A DNA stretch of 42,115 nt from Woeseiaceae bacterium (GTDB taxonomy: Bacteria; Pseudomonadota; Gammaproteobacteria; Steroidobacterales; Woeseiaceae): the NCBI GenBank assembly GCA_024640365.1, contig JAHEFE010000025.1, positions 1 to 42,115 of the forward strand, in the 5' to 3' direction. Below are positions 16,037 to 24,975 of this stretch, in pieces (positions within the stretch are counted from its first letter, which is position 1; each line of letters opens with the position of its first letter). The position numbers were made by a program, and so were the translations under genes. Under the pieces are notes generated by a model that saw nothing but the letters and a program-made list of their open reading frames with translations, did no database searches and was not told the DNA's origin.

Positions 16037-16732
16037 ATGAAAGACACCGGCGAGAGCAGTTTTAAACCAGAAGCGCTGGCCTTTCTTTCCAGCCTGTCCC
16101 GGAACAATAATCGTGACTGGTTCGCTGAGCACAAAAGCGACTATGAGGCGCTGATATTAGAGCCTGCTTTTGAATTCATCGCGGCCATGCAAAGGCCGCT
16201 GGAAAAAATGGCTCCTCATTTCGTAGCGGTACCCAAGAGAGTCGGCGGGTCACTGATGCGTGTTTACCGGGACACGCGTTTTTCCAAGACCAAGACCCCT
16301 TACAAAACCAACATCGGTATCCAGTTTCGTCACGAACAGGCTCGTGACGTACATGCTCCTGCATTCTATGTCCACATTTCGCCCGAACGCACATTTATTG
16401 GTGCTGGTATGTGGCGACCGGAACCGACCGCGCTTAGAGCAATCCGGGAGCGCATAGCTGAGAAGCCTGCAGAATGGCGTAAGGCTTCTCGTGGCAAAGC
16501 ATTCAGCGATCGGTTTTTGATTGGTGGCGAGCAGCTCGTAAGACCCCCACGCGGGTTTGCCAAAGATGCTGAGTATATCGATGACATTCGCCGCAAGGAC
16601 TTTATCGCCATTTGCGAGTTCGATAATTTCTCGGCAATCGAGCCCGGGTTTCGGCAAGAAGTAGAAAACGTTTTCAAAAGATCACTGCCTTTCATGGAGT
16701 TCTTATGTAAAGGCGTGGATGTTCCTTTCTAA
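16037..16732 (+). CDS. DUF2461 family protein
   Basis: 231 residues. The family pattern is clear: FKPEALAFLSSLSRNNNRDWFAEHK at the start, MRVYRDTRFSKTKTPYKTNIG in the middle, then FYVHISPERTFIGAGMWRPEP. DUF2461 proteins are widespread and have no established biochemical role. It follows the DUF7009-like gene by 16 bases and is followed 29 bases later by the PQQ dehydrogenase gene. Confidence 0.88.
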   Translation: MKDTGESSFKPEALAFLSSLSRNNNRDWFAEHKSDYEALILEPAFEFIAAMQRPLEKMAPHFVAVPKRVGGSLMRVYRDTRFSKTKTPYKTNIGIQFRHEQARDVHAPAFYVHISPERTFIGAGMWRPEPTALRAIRERIAEKPAEWRKASRGKAFSDRFLIGGEQLVRPPRGFAKDAEYIDDIRRKDFIAICEFDNFSAIEPGFRQEVENVFKRSLPFMEFLCKGVDVPF

Positions 16733-16761
16733 TACGTGAAATTTCGGGTCGGAGTGCGGAA

Positions 16762-18891
16762 ATGCCAATGGTCAGAATTCTATACTTGTTAGTTTGCGTG
16801 ATGCTTATCACTACATTCACAGCATGTGGTGACAGCGGCGAGCAAGCCACGTCGCAGACGTCGATGAGCGATGCTGCGGATGTAGCCAAGGGGGCAACGC
16901 AGGCGCGCCTGCTGAATGCGGAAAGCGATATTGCTAATTGGTTAACCCACGGCCGTACTTACAGCGAACAGCGTTTCAGTCCGTCGCGAAGAATTAACAG
17001 CGCCAACGTAAATGAACTTGGTCTTGCCTGGTACTTTGATATTCCGACCAAGCGTGGCATTGAGGCAACCCCTTTAGTTATAGATGGCGTGATGTATGTC
17101 AGCGGATCGTGGAGCATCGTTTATGCGATCGATGCGCGCACAGGCAAACCATTGTGGGTTTACGATCCGGAGGTGCCAAAAATCTGGGGCAAGTATGCGT
17201 GTTGTGATGTTGTTAACCGGGGCGTAGCTGCTTGGGAGAATAAAATAATTGTTGGCACCCTGGATGGTTACCTTGTAGCCCTGGATGCCACTACGGGAGA
17301 CGTTGTCTGGCGCGTCAATACGATCAATAGAAGCGAGCCTTTCACGATCACCGGTGCTCCTCGAGTCATTAAGGGTAAAGTAATTATCGGTAATGGTGGC
17401 AGCGAATATGGTGTGCGCGGTTATATAACAGCGTATGACGCTGATACTGGTGAGGAGTTGTGGCGTTTCTTTACGGTACCTGGTAATCCGGCGGACGGAT
17501 TCGAAAACGATGCAATGGCAATGGCAGCGAAAACCTGGACCGGCGAATGGTGGAAGCTGGGTGGCGGTGGCACGGTTTGGGATTCCATGTCCTATGATCC
17601 GGAACTGGATTTGCTGTATATCGGTGTTGGCAACGGGTCACCCTGGAACCGCAGCGTGCGGAGTCCTGATGGCGGCGACAACCTCTTTCTTTCTTCCATT
17701 GTAGCGTTGCGGCCTGATACGGGTGAATACGTTTGGCACTACCAGACCACGCCCGGCGACCAGTGGGACTATACCGCTACTCAGCATATGATCCTGGCGG
17801 ATCTCAAAATCGCAGGAGAGCCTCGTAAAGTTATTATGCAGGCGCCAAAGAATGGCTTCTTCTATGTCATCGACCGCCAAACGGGCGAACTGATTTCCGC
17901 CGAAAATTTCATCGATATCAATTGGGCGACCGGTATTGATATGGAAACCGGCAGACCGATGGAGGCGCCTGGTGCGCGCTACACGGAAGGGCCACGGTTG
18001 GCCATACCGTCGCCTTTGGGCGGCCATAACTGGCACCCGATGGCGTTCAATCCGCATACTGGATTGGTGTATTTCTCCGTGATGGAGCAGGCCTATGTGT
18101 ATGCAGCAAAGGAAGGCTTCGAATTCAAAAAGGGCGTATGGAATACCGGTACGGACCACCTCTACGGCGACATGCCTGAAGATCCGCTCGCGTTGTTGCA
18201 GGTTGCCGCCAACTCGCGGGGCCACCTCGTAGCTTGGGATCCCGTGCAACAAAAAGAAGTCTGGCGTTATCAGCAGGCTGGGCCCTGGAATGGTGGTGCG
18301 CTAGCAACTGCTGGCAATCTCGTTTTTCAGGGAAACCTGCTGGGTGAGTTCGTCGCGTATTCTGCTGATAAGGGCGAGCGCTTATGGGCTTTTGCTACGC
18401 AGACAGGTATTACAGCAGGCCCCGTTACTTATGAGCTGGATGGCGAGCAGTACGTTTCAGTTGCAGTAGGCTGGGGCACGATGATCGGCCTGCTCGGCGG
18501 GCCGACTATGGCGCCGTTCAAAATGCAGAATAAAAGTCGTGTATTAACTTTTAAACTCGGGGCCAAGAATGACTTGCCTACTACCGAGCCGATGCCGTCT
18601 CGAGGTCAGTTGGCACCGCCGCCGCAAACAGCAAGCGCTGAGGACGTGCAGCACGGGCATGCACTGTATGCAGAGCGCTGCATGGTCTGCCATGGTCTGA
18701 GCGCAATCAGTGGCGGATTGTTGTCTGACTTGCGTTACAGCAGCCCCGAGACATTCAGAACATGGGATGCAATTGTCATAGGCGGTTCCAAGGGCATAAT
18801 TGGCATGCCGGGATTCGCTGGAATCATGACCATGGAAGACAGTCAGGCCATCAAGGCGTACGTAATCGAGCGGGCGCATGCGGCCGAGTGA
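16762..18891 (+). CDS. PQQ-dependent quinohemoprotein alcohol dehydrogenase, probable lipoprotein
   Basis: 709 residues. An N-terminal signal ends FTACGDSG with Cys22, a plausible lipobox (Phe at -3 is less usual), so the enzyme is probably membrane-anchored on the periplasmic side. The eight-bladed PQQ domain shows tryptophan-docking repeats such as VALDATTGDVVW, the adjacent Cys-Cys pair in KYACCDVV, GNGSPWN at the metal site, and QWDY with the catalytic Asp. A C-terminal cytochrome c domain has CMVCH (C640, C643, H644) and a likely Met682 ligand. It oxidises an alcohol or aldehyde and passes electrons to the respiratory chain. No PQQ biosynthesis gene is nearby. GGAG lies 7 bases before ATG. 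Confidence 0.93.
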   Translation: MPMVRILYLLVCVMLITTFTACGDSGEQATSQTSMSDAADVAKGATQARLLNAESDIANWLTHGRTYSEQRFSPSRRINSANVNELGLAWYFDIPTKRGIEATPLVIDGVMYVSGSWSIVYAIDARTGKPLWVYDPEVPKIWGKYACCDVVNRGVAAWENKIIVGTLDGYLVALDATTGDVVWRVNTINRSEPFTITGAPRVIKGKVIIGNGGSEYGVRGYITAYDADTGEELWRFFTVPGNPADGFENDAMAMAAKTWTGEWWKLGGGGTVWDSMSYDPELDLLYIGVGNGSPWNRSVRSPDGGDNLFLSSIVALRPDTGEYVWHYQTTPGDQWDYTATQHMILADLKIAGEPRKVIMQAPKNGFFYVIDRQTGELISAENFIDINWATGIDMETGRPMEAPGARYTEGPRLAIPSPLGGHNWHPMAFNPHTGLVYFSVMEQAYVYAAKEGFEFKKGVWNTGTDHLYGDMPEDPLALLQVAANSRGHLVAWDPVQQKEVWRYQQAGPWNGGALATAGNLVFQGNLLGEFVAYSADKGERLWAFATQTGITAGPVTYELDGEQYVSVAVGWGTMIGLLGGPTMAPFKMQNKSRVLTFKLGAKNDLPTTEPMPSRGQLAPPPQTASAEDVQHGHALYAERCMVCHGLSAISGGLLSDLRYSSPETFRTWDAIVIGGSKGIIGMPGFAGIMTMEDSQAIKAYVIERAHAAE

Positions 18892-19120
18892 GCCGCGGCG
18901 AAAAACGAATTTGGACGTACATTGGCGTTATTTATTGACCGGAATGACTGCGGGCCAGCGCGCTAATTCTCGGAATTCTCGGCATGACAATGGGTATAGA
19001 TTGAGCAATGGTTCCTGATTGGTGGAGCTGTGATCATTACGTATCATAGTCGCCACAGGAATTTGCTAATTTAGCCGTGTAGCACAGTAATTCCGGTGCT
19101 AAAATCCGCGCCCTACTCGA

Positions 19121-19139
19121 ATTTCCGTCATCCGGAAAT
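19121..19139. repeat. Short hairpin just upstream of the amino-acid dehydrogenase gene
   Basis: ATTTCCG (19121-19127) and CGGAAAT (19133-19139) form a 7-base-pair stem with loop TCATC, ending 20 bases before the ATG at 19160. A second inverted pair, AGCAC/GTGCT, lies at 19081-19100. The 268-base gap from 18892 holds no other feature I can support. The hairpins could be operators or leader structure. Confidence 0.3.
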
Positions 19140-19159
19140 ATGAAAAATAAAGGAAAGAC

Positions 19160-20209
19160 ATGGCTGCTTTTGACGAACCCGCATTTGATGCTCACGAGCG
19201 AGTGGTATTTTGCCATGACGCTGCGACCGGCCTTAAAGCAATTATTGCCATTCATTCTACGGCGCTCGGCCCCGCTGCTGGTGGCTGCCGGCTCTGGAGC
19301 TACGCTACGGATGATGAAGCTCTACATGATGTCCTGCGTCTCTCGCAGGGTATGAGTTATAAAAACGCGATGGCCGGACTCGCTTTCGGTGGCGGCAAGG
19401 CCGTAATAATCAAGACTCCCGACTTCAAGGGTACGGATGCGTTATTCGAACGCTTCGGCGATTTCGTTGAAGAGCTTGGTGGCGATTACATTACTGCGGA
19501 AGATGTCGGTGTAAGCGTCGCCATTATGGAGACTATTGCTCATCGCACTCATTTTGTTTCAGGCCTGCCGCCGAAAGGTGGGCATGCAGGTGGAGATCCT
19601 TCTCCAAAAACCGCGTTCGGCGTATTCAAAGGCATAGAAGCGGCCGCCAAATTCAAGCTGGGTCGCGATGACTTGAGTGGTCTGACAGTGGCCGTCCAGG
19701 GCGTTGGCAATGTTGGTTACTATCTCTGCGAATTTCTGGCTAAGGCCGGCGCGAAATTGATTGTTGCCGATATCGATGCGGGACGAGTAAAACGGGCTCG
19801 TGAGGATTTCGGTGCGACTGCAGTCGGTATTGACGAAATACTTGAACAGAAGGCCGATATTCTGGCTCCTTGTGCTCTGGGCGCAATTCTGACGGCGACG
19901 ACTATTCCAAAACTGAAGGTCAGCATCGTCGCGGGTGGTGCGAATAATCAGTTGGAAACGAATGAGGACGGTAAGCGGCTTGCTGATGCCGGGATTCTGT
20001 ATGCGCCTGACTATGTAATTAATGGCGGCGGCATAATCAACGTGGCGTCAGAATACTTTGATGATATGGATAACGCTCAGGTTCTTGAAAAGGTTGCTGA
20101 AATTGGTCCTCGTCTTACCGGAATATTCGAAAAGTCGGCCGCCAGTGGCAAGCCAACAAACGAAATTGCGGACGCGATGGCACGCGCGATTATTGCGGCA
20201 GCTCGCTGA
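19160..20209 (+). CDS. Leucine/valine/phenylalanine-type amino acid dehydrogenase
   Basis: 349 residues, ELFV dehydrogenase family. It deaminates a branched-chain or aromatic L-amino acid to the 2-oxoacid with NAD. The glycine-rich GPAAGGCRLW, substrate lysine in MSYKNAMAGL, catalytic lysine in FGGGKAVI, and the Rossmann motif GVGNVGYYL near residue 180 are visible. Leucine dehydrogenase is the most likely name. An AAGGAAAG site precedes ATG. It ends 10 bases from the converging peroxiredoxin-like gene, with no clear terminator between them. Confidence 0.92.
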   Translation: MAAFDEPAFDAHERVVFCHDAATGLKAIIAIHSTALGPAAGGCRLWSYATDDEALHDVLRLSQGMSYKNAMAGLAFGGGKAVIIKTPDFKGTDALFERFGDFVEELGGDYITAEDVGVSVAIMETIAHRTHFVSGLPPKGGHAGGDPSPKTAFGVFKGIEAAAKFKLGRDDLSGLTVAVQGVGNVGYYLCEFLAKAGAKLIVADIDAGRVKRAREDFGATAVGIDEILEQKADILAPCALGAILTATTIPKLKVSIVAGGANNQLETNEDGKRLADAGILYAPDYVINGGGIINVASEYFDDMDNAQVLEKVAEIGPRLTGIFEKSAASGKPTNEIADAMARAIIAAAR

Positions 20210-20219
20210 CCTAAAGCTA

Positions 20220-20816
20220 TCAATACAATTTTTTAAGTTCTATTAGCAGTGTTTGCGGATCTGGACGGTCAACGATAGCGCGTGACAATTCTGTATAGCG
20301 AATGATGCCGTTGGCATCGATAATAATGCTTGTTGGCCATATAGTGTCGTTGCCGTATTCGGAATTAAACTCGCTCGGCACGGCATTCTTGTCACGAATG
20401 CCGAGGGTATCGGCGATGCTCAGAGAGCTGTCGAGCCAGAACTCAAAATCCACCTTAAAGAACTCTGCTACGCGGCGTGTGGTTGCCAGAGGTTTAGGTG
20501 TTATCAGAATAAGGCGCGCGCCAGCATCCAGGATTTCCTTGTAATAACTGGTTAGCTGTACGACTTGGGCGGAGCAGAATGGGCACCAGCCACCGCGCAC
20601 GAATATGAGTACAGCAGGCGCGCCTAACAAGTCGCTGGACTCGTGGCTAATTCCTTTGTCATCAATGGCTTGAAAGCGAGGTAAAGGTTTGCCTGGTTGT
20701 AGCGCTGCGGGGATATGTTTACGGTCTTTATTTCGCTGAAATAGTCGCGCTGCCATGGCAACAATCAAGGCGACTCCAATAATCCAAAATATGGACTGCA
20801 TTCCCTGTGTCTCCAT
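20220..20816 (-). CDS. Membrane-anchored peroxiredoxin/thioredoxin-like protein (AhpC/TSA family)
   Basis: 198 residues. One N-terminal membrane segment (residues 8-24) is followed by a thioredoxin-fold domain with the redox motif GGWCPFC, matching the AhpC-TSA family (redoxin). It probably reduces peroxides or thiols at the membrane; the side of the membrane is not certain. ATG 20816 has a GGAA site; ATG 20801 is an alternative. It starts 9 bases after the quinone oxidoreductase gene in the same operon. Confidence 0.82.
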   Translation of the reverse strand: METQGMQSIFWIIGVALIVAMAARLFQRNKDRKHIPAALQPGKPLPRFQAIDDKGISHESSDLLGAPAVLIFVRGGWCPFCSAQVVQLTSYYKEILDAGARLILITPKPLATTRRVAEFFKVDFEFWLDSSLSIADTLGIRDKNAVPSEFNSEYGNDTIWPTSIIIDANGIIRYTELSRAIVDRPDPQTLLIELKKLY

Positions 20817-20825
20817 GTGTTTCCG

Positions 20826-21836
20826 TCAGGATCGGATATTGAGGACTATTTTCCCCATGTGAGCCGAGCTTTCCATCAGACGATGAGCATCAGCAACATC
20901 GCCAAGGGCGAAGATTGAATCAATAATGGGTTTCAATTTTCCCGATTCAATAGCTTCTCCGAAACGATTCACAAGATCGTGTGCAATCAAGGCCTTTTCC
21001 GCTATCGACTGCGGTCGCAGAGTGGATCCCGTCAATGTAAGCCGCTTACCAAGAACAGGGCGCAGGTCAACTTCAGCAACCGATCCCTGTAAAAAAGCAA
21101 TAATTGAATAGCGGCCGTCACGGGCAAGACTATCAAGGTTTTTTTGCACGTAACTGCCGGCCACCATGTCCAGGACAACGTCAACGCCTAGTCCCTCGGT
21201 AAAAGTTTTTACCGCTGCTTGCCAGTCTTCAGTTTTGTAGTTGATCGCCCTATCCGCACCAATTTTTTCACAGAAGGCACATTTTTCGGCACTGCCGGCG
21301 GTGGCAATAACTTGACCGCCTGCGGCTTTCGCCATCTGGATGGCGGTTGTGCCTATGCCGCTCGAACCCCCGTGTACGAGCAAGGTCTCGCCGCCACGCA
21401 TCGCGGCCCGCATAAAAACGTTGTAGTGCACCGTGAAATACGTTTCGGGGAGCGCCGCAGCTTCCAGCATGGTTAAACCTGCCGGAATCGTTAGGCAATG
21501 GTCTTCGTGGACACGACAAAACTCGGCATATCCTCCGCCGTGCGTAAGTGCCATGACTTTGTCGCCAATGGCCCAGCGAGTCGCTCCGGCACCGAGCGCG
21601 ACAACCTCGCCGGCGACCTCGAGGCCAGGTAGAGGGTTTGCATCAGGCGGGAGTGGATAAAGTCCGAGACGCTGCAATACGTCCGGACGATTTACCCCTG
21701 CGGCTGCAACGCGAATCAGGACCTCATGGTCACGTGCCAGTGGTACAGATTGACGCACGACTTGCAATACCTCAGGACCCCCTGGCTTGCTTATCGCGGC
21801 GGCTCGCATCGATGCAGGAATTTCGAACCTTTTCAT
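20826..21836 (-). CDS. NAD(P)H-quinone oxidoreductase (PIG3/QOR, MDR family)
   Basis: 336 residues from ATG 21836, which overlaps the upstream gene stop by ATGA; an in-frame TTG at 21848 was rejected. It is a zinc-free medium-chain dehydrogenase/reductase: GVNRPDVLQRLGLYPLP, GLEVAGEV, VHGGSSGIGTTAIQMAKA (nucleotide-binding motif) and AHRLMESSAHMGKIVL. It reduces quinones or enones with NADPH. It is sandwiched between NnrU-like and peroxiredoxin-like genes, suggesting a small stress or redox operon. Confidence 0.92.
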   Translation of the reverse strand: MKRFEIPASMRAAAISKPGGPEVLQVVRQSVPLARDHEVLIRVAAAGVNRPDVLQRLGLYPLPPDANPLPGLEVAGEVVALGAGATRWAIGDKVMALTHGGGYAEFCRVHEDHCLTIPAGLTMLEAAALPETYFTVHYNVFMRAAMRGGETLLVHGGSSGIGTTAIQMAKAAGGQVIATAGSAEKCAFCEKIGADRAINYKTEDWQAAVKTFTEGLGVDVVLDMVAGSYVQKNLDSLARDGRYSIIAFLQGSVAEVDLRPVLGKRLTLTGSTLRPQSIAEKALIAHDLVNRFGEAIESGKLKPIIDSIFALGDVADAHRLMESSAHMGKIVLNIRS

Positions 21837-22396
21837 TGGCTGATCCAAACTGGCACGCCAAATAGCGCCGCGTGATTTTGGCGAATAATGAGGAAGGCAA
21901 AAAATCCTGTCACCAACACGAGCAGGTCAAGGTATATTGGTTTGCGTTCTCCGCTGGTAGCGGGATTGCGGCGAGTCGCTGCGACCGAATCGACTATCGA
22001 CCAAACGAGAAAGCTGCCAAACAGGAGCGCTGAGCTGAGGTCGCCGTTGCTGATGAGATGAGCGCCAGCCCACAATCCTGTACCCAGCAACATGGGATGG
22101 GCGACAACGCGCTTGAAGTTGTTTGGAATATACGCCGCCGCCAGGGAGGCCATGGCCACTGGCATTATGAGCATGGCTATTTTGCTGCCCCATGGAGCCG
22201 GTGACCAGAGTGGGACTGCGGGCGCGATTGATTTGCCGTAGATAATGAAAGAGAGCCCCGCCGCTGAAAGCAAGGAGTACAACAGCCGATATGGCATAGC
22301 CCCCAATCGTGCAACTATTGCAGCGCGAGTCGCTTGAAACATGGGCAGCGAGTGCAGCCCTATAAAAATAGCCAAGCCAAGAATGAGTAGAGTCAT
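21833..22396 (-). CDS. NnrU family integral membrane protein
   Basis: 187 residues with about five to six hydrophobic segments. NnrU/isoprenylcysteine methyltransferase-like features are present: GLHSLPMF at the N-terminus, and NNFKRVVAHPMLLGTGLWAGAHLISNGD, the family hallmark. NnrU was named for its link to nitric oxide metabolism in Rhodobacter; the biochemical role is unknown, and no denitrification gene is nearby. First gene of a three-gene minus-strand operon, divergent from the acetoacetyl-CoA synthetase gene. Confidence 0.88.
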   Translation of the reverse strand: MTLLILGLAIFIGLHSLPMFQATRAAIVARLGAMPYRLLYSLLSAAGLSFIIYGKSIAPAVPLWSPAPWGSKIAMLIMPVAMASLAAAYIPNNFKRVVAHPMLLGTGLWAGAHLISNGDLSSALLFGSFLVWSIVDSVAATRRNPATSGERKPIYLDLLVLVTGFFAFLIIRQNHAALFGVPVWISQ

Positions 22397-22466
22397 TATG
22401 AATACCGCAATCTGGAAAACCTGTTCAGTATGGCGCTATTTTATTGTGATGGACAGGTATCACCGG

Positions 22467-22495
22467 TTGGACCCGGCTATTTTTGCTGGGATAAT
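22467..22495 (+). promoter_or_regulatory. Sigma-70-type promoter for the acetoacetyl-CoA synthetase operon
   Basis: TTGGAC (22467-22472) and GATAAT (22490-22495) are separated by exactly 17 bases, inside the divergent gap upstream of ATG 22529. Transcription would start near 22502, leaving a leader of about 27 bases that contains the AAGAAGG ribosome site. Confidence 0.6.
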
Positions 22496-22528
22496 CAGCC
22501 GACCGCGACGCATACAAGAAGGCACAGA

Positions 22529-24457
22529 ATGAACCCTATTCTTTGGCAACCCGCTGTGGAGAGAGCAAGTCGCTCCGCGATGCATCGATTCATGGAGACG
22601 CATTCATTTCGCACCTATGCAGATGCCTATCAGTGGTCAATATCTGAGTCTGCGGAGTTTTGGCAAGCCTTAACGAAGTTCTGCGACATTAATTTCGCAA
22701 AGCAGGCTGATGAGGTCCTTGAACAGCCTGGAGATATGACAACGGCGCGCTGGTTTACGGGTAGTACACTGAGTTTTGCGGAACATTTGTTGCGCCACAA
22801 AGGTGATCGGCCGGCGATTATTTTTCGTGGCGAAAATGGTGCACGCAGCGAACTCAGTTTCGACGACTTAAGAATTCAGGTTGCGCGCATAGCGGCGGGT
22901 ATGCGGGCGTCGGGAGTGGCCAAAGGTGATCGCGTCGCAGGCTTTTTACCAAACTGTCCTGAAGCAGTAATTGCGATGCTCGCGGCGACCAGCATCGGGG
23001 CCATATGGTCTTCCTGTTCGCCGGATTTTGGTATCAACGGAGTACTGGATCGATTTGGTCAAATTGAGCCGCGTATTCTCATTTGTGCGGACGGCTATTT
23101 CTATAATGGTAAGCGTTTCGATTCATTACAGGCGGTGGCCGGCATTGTTAAACAATTACCGGCCATTGAGAAAATTGTAGTCGTACCGTTTACCGGCGAG
23201 CCACTGCAATTGGCTGTATTGCCTCAAGCAGTGTCCTGGAAGAGTTTTTCGATTGCGGCGGAACTGCAATGCACGTCCGTGGCATTTGATCACCCTCTTT
23301 ACATCATGTATTCCTCGGGTACGACCGGAGTTCCAAAATGCATCGTGCACGGCACAGGTGGCACATTGCTGCAACATCTCAAAGAGCACGTGCTGCATAC
23401 CGATATCGGTGTCGATGATAAGGTCTTTTATTTCACAACTTGTGGCTGGATGATGTGGAATTGGCTGGTGAGCGGGCTAGCCGCCGGGGCTTGCATAGTG
23501 CTTTACGATGGATCGCCTTTCTACAAAGATGGGCGTGCCTTGTGGAAAATGGCTGATGACGAAGGGGTCACCGTTTTTGGCACCAGCGCGAAATACCTCT
23601 CGGCATTGGAAAAAGCCGACGTGCATCCGGCAAAAGAATTCAAATTGGAGGCATTGCGAACGGTTTTGTCCACGGGGTCTCCCCTGGCGCCGCAAAGTTT
23701 CGACTATGTCTATGAATCCATTGGCAATGACTTGCAGCTTTCATCGATTGCCGGTGGCACAGATATTATAAGTTGCTTTGCGATTGGTAATCCGGTGTTG
23801 CCGGTGCATCGTGGCGAGCTGCAATGCCGAGGTCTGGGTATGGCTGTTGAGATTTTTAACAGCGAGGGTGAGTCAATTGTTGGGGAACAAGGGGAGCTCG
23901 TTTGTACGAAAGCGTTCCCTTCTATGCCGGTTTGCTTTTGGAACGACCCGGGCGATCACAAATATCATGCCGCATATTTTGACTCCTATTCGGGAGTGTG
24001 GGCACATGGCGATTTTGCTGAACTGACAGCCAATGGCGGAATTGTTATTTATGGTCGTTCCGACGCGGTGCTCAATCCGGGTGGTGTGCGAATTGGCACG
24101 GCGGAGATTTATCGGCAGGTCGAAAAGCTCGATCAGGTAGTGGAGAGTATTGCCATTGGACAGAGCTGGGATGATGACGTACGAGTGGTTCTATTTGTTG
24201 TATTGCGCGAGGGCGTTGTTCTTGATGACGAGCTGCGTCAGGAAATTCGTCGCATAATTCGGGCCAACACAACGCCTCGTCACGTACCCGCGAAGATTCT
24301 CGCAGTTCCGGATATTCCCCGAACTATCAGCGGCAAGATAGTGGAACTTGCGGTGCGCTCTGTCGTGCACGGCGAGGATGTGAAAAATACGGATGCATTG
24401 GCGAATCCTGATGCATTGGCCTATTTCAGGAATCGGCCTGAGCTTGATGAAGATTAA
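22529..24457 (+). CDS. Acetoacetyl-CoA synthetase
   Basis: 642 residues, the length of acetoacetate-CoA ligases in the ANL superfamily. It activates acetoacetate with ATP to acetoacetyl-CoA. AMP-binding motifs are YSSGTTGVPKCIVHG, TCGWMMWNW, and YGRSDAVLNPGGVRIGTAEIY; the C-terminal catalytic lysine lies in PRTISGKIVE. ATG 22529 has AAGAAGG upstream; the frame extends further up with no similarity. It lies 11 bases before the thioesterase gene and forms an operon with it and glpK. Confidence 0.93.
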   Translation: MNPILWQPAVERASRSAMHRFMETHSFRTYADAYQWSISESAEFWQALTKFCDINFAKQADEVLEQPGDMTTARWFTGSTLSFAEHLLRHKGDRPAIIFRGENGARSELSFDDLRIQVARIAAGMRASGVAKGDRVAGFLPNCPEAVIAMLAATSIGAIWSSCSPDFGINGVLDRFGQIEPRILICADGYFYNGKRFDSLQAVAGIVKQLPAIEKIVVVPFTGEPLQLAVLPQAVSWKSFSIAAELQCTSVAFDHPLYIMYSSGTTGVPKCIVHGTGGTLLQHLKEHVLHTDIGVDDKVFYFTTCGWMMWNWLVSGLAAGACIVLYDGSPFYKDGRALWKMADDEGVTVFGTSAKYLSALEKADVHPAKEFKLEALRTVLSTGSPLAPQSFDYVYESIGNDLQLSSIAGGTDIISCFAIGNPVLPVHRGELQCRGLGMAVEIFNSEGESIVGEQGELVCTKAFPSMPVCFWNDPGDHKYHAAYFDSYSGVWAHGDFAELTANGGIVIYGRSDAVLNPGGVRIGTAEIYRQVEKLDQVVESIAIGQSWDDDVRVVLFVVLREGVVLDDELRQEIRRIIRANTTPRHVPAKILAVPDIPRTISGKIVELAVRSVVHGEDVKNTDALANPDALAYFRNRPELDED

Positions 24458-24468
24458 GGTTGAAAAAC

Positions 24469-24969
24469 ATGTCGACTGAAGAGATGTTGGGTACTGTGAT
24501 TATTGAGGATAGGGTTAGACCTGAATGGATCGACATAAATGAGCACATGAATGTGGCTTATTATTTGCTTGCATTTGATTATGCAATCGATGATTTGTGG
24601 GAACAAAAAGGCATTACCGATACCTACATAAAATCCGGCGAAGGCTCTACATTTGCCGTTGAAGGTCACATAACTTATCAACGAGAATTATTGGAAGATG
24701 AGCCTTATATAATCACGGCGCAAATCCTTGCCTATGATGAAAAGCGATTGCACCATTTTCAACGGATGTATCACGCCGAAAAGCATTTTCTGGCTGCCAC
24801 GTGCGAGTGGTTGCACTTGCACATGAATCCCGCTATTCGCCGGGTCTCGCCGTGGCCTGCTGATATTCTCGACGCATTCGCATCACTGGCTGAAGAGCAT
24901 AGCCATCTGCCATATCCGGCGGAGGCGGGCAAAGCGATACGCGTGCCTAATCCGATAAACAAGAGGTAA
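24469..24969 (+). CDS. Acyl-CoA thioesterase, 4HBT-like hotdog fold
   Basis: 166 residues from ATG 24469, with an AAGG site; a TTG at 24460 was rejected. The hotdog signature EWIDINEHMNVAYYLLAFD places it in the 4-hydroxybenzoyl-CoA thioesterase-like group, near proteins annotated as betainyl-CoA thioesterases in carnitine metabolism. It hydrolyses an acyl-CoA; the substrate cannot be read from sequence. The next gene starts 6 bases later. Confidence 0.82.
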   Translation: MSTEEMLGTVIIEDRVRPEWIDINEHMNVAYYLLAFDYAIDDLWEQKGITDTYIKSGEGSTFAVEGHITYQRELLEDEPYIITAQILAYDEKRLHHFQRMYHAEKHFLAATCEWLHLHMNPAIRRVSPWPADILDAFASLAEEHSHLPYPAEAGKAIRVPNPINKR

Positions 24970-24975
24970 GGGAAA

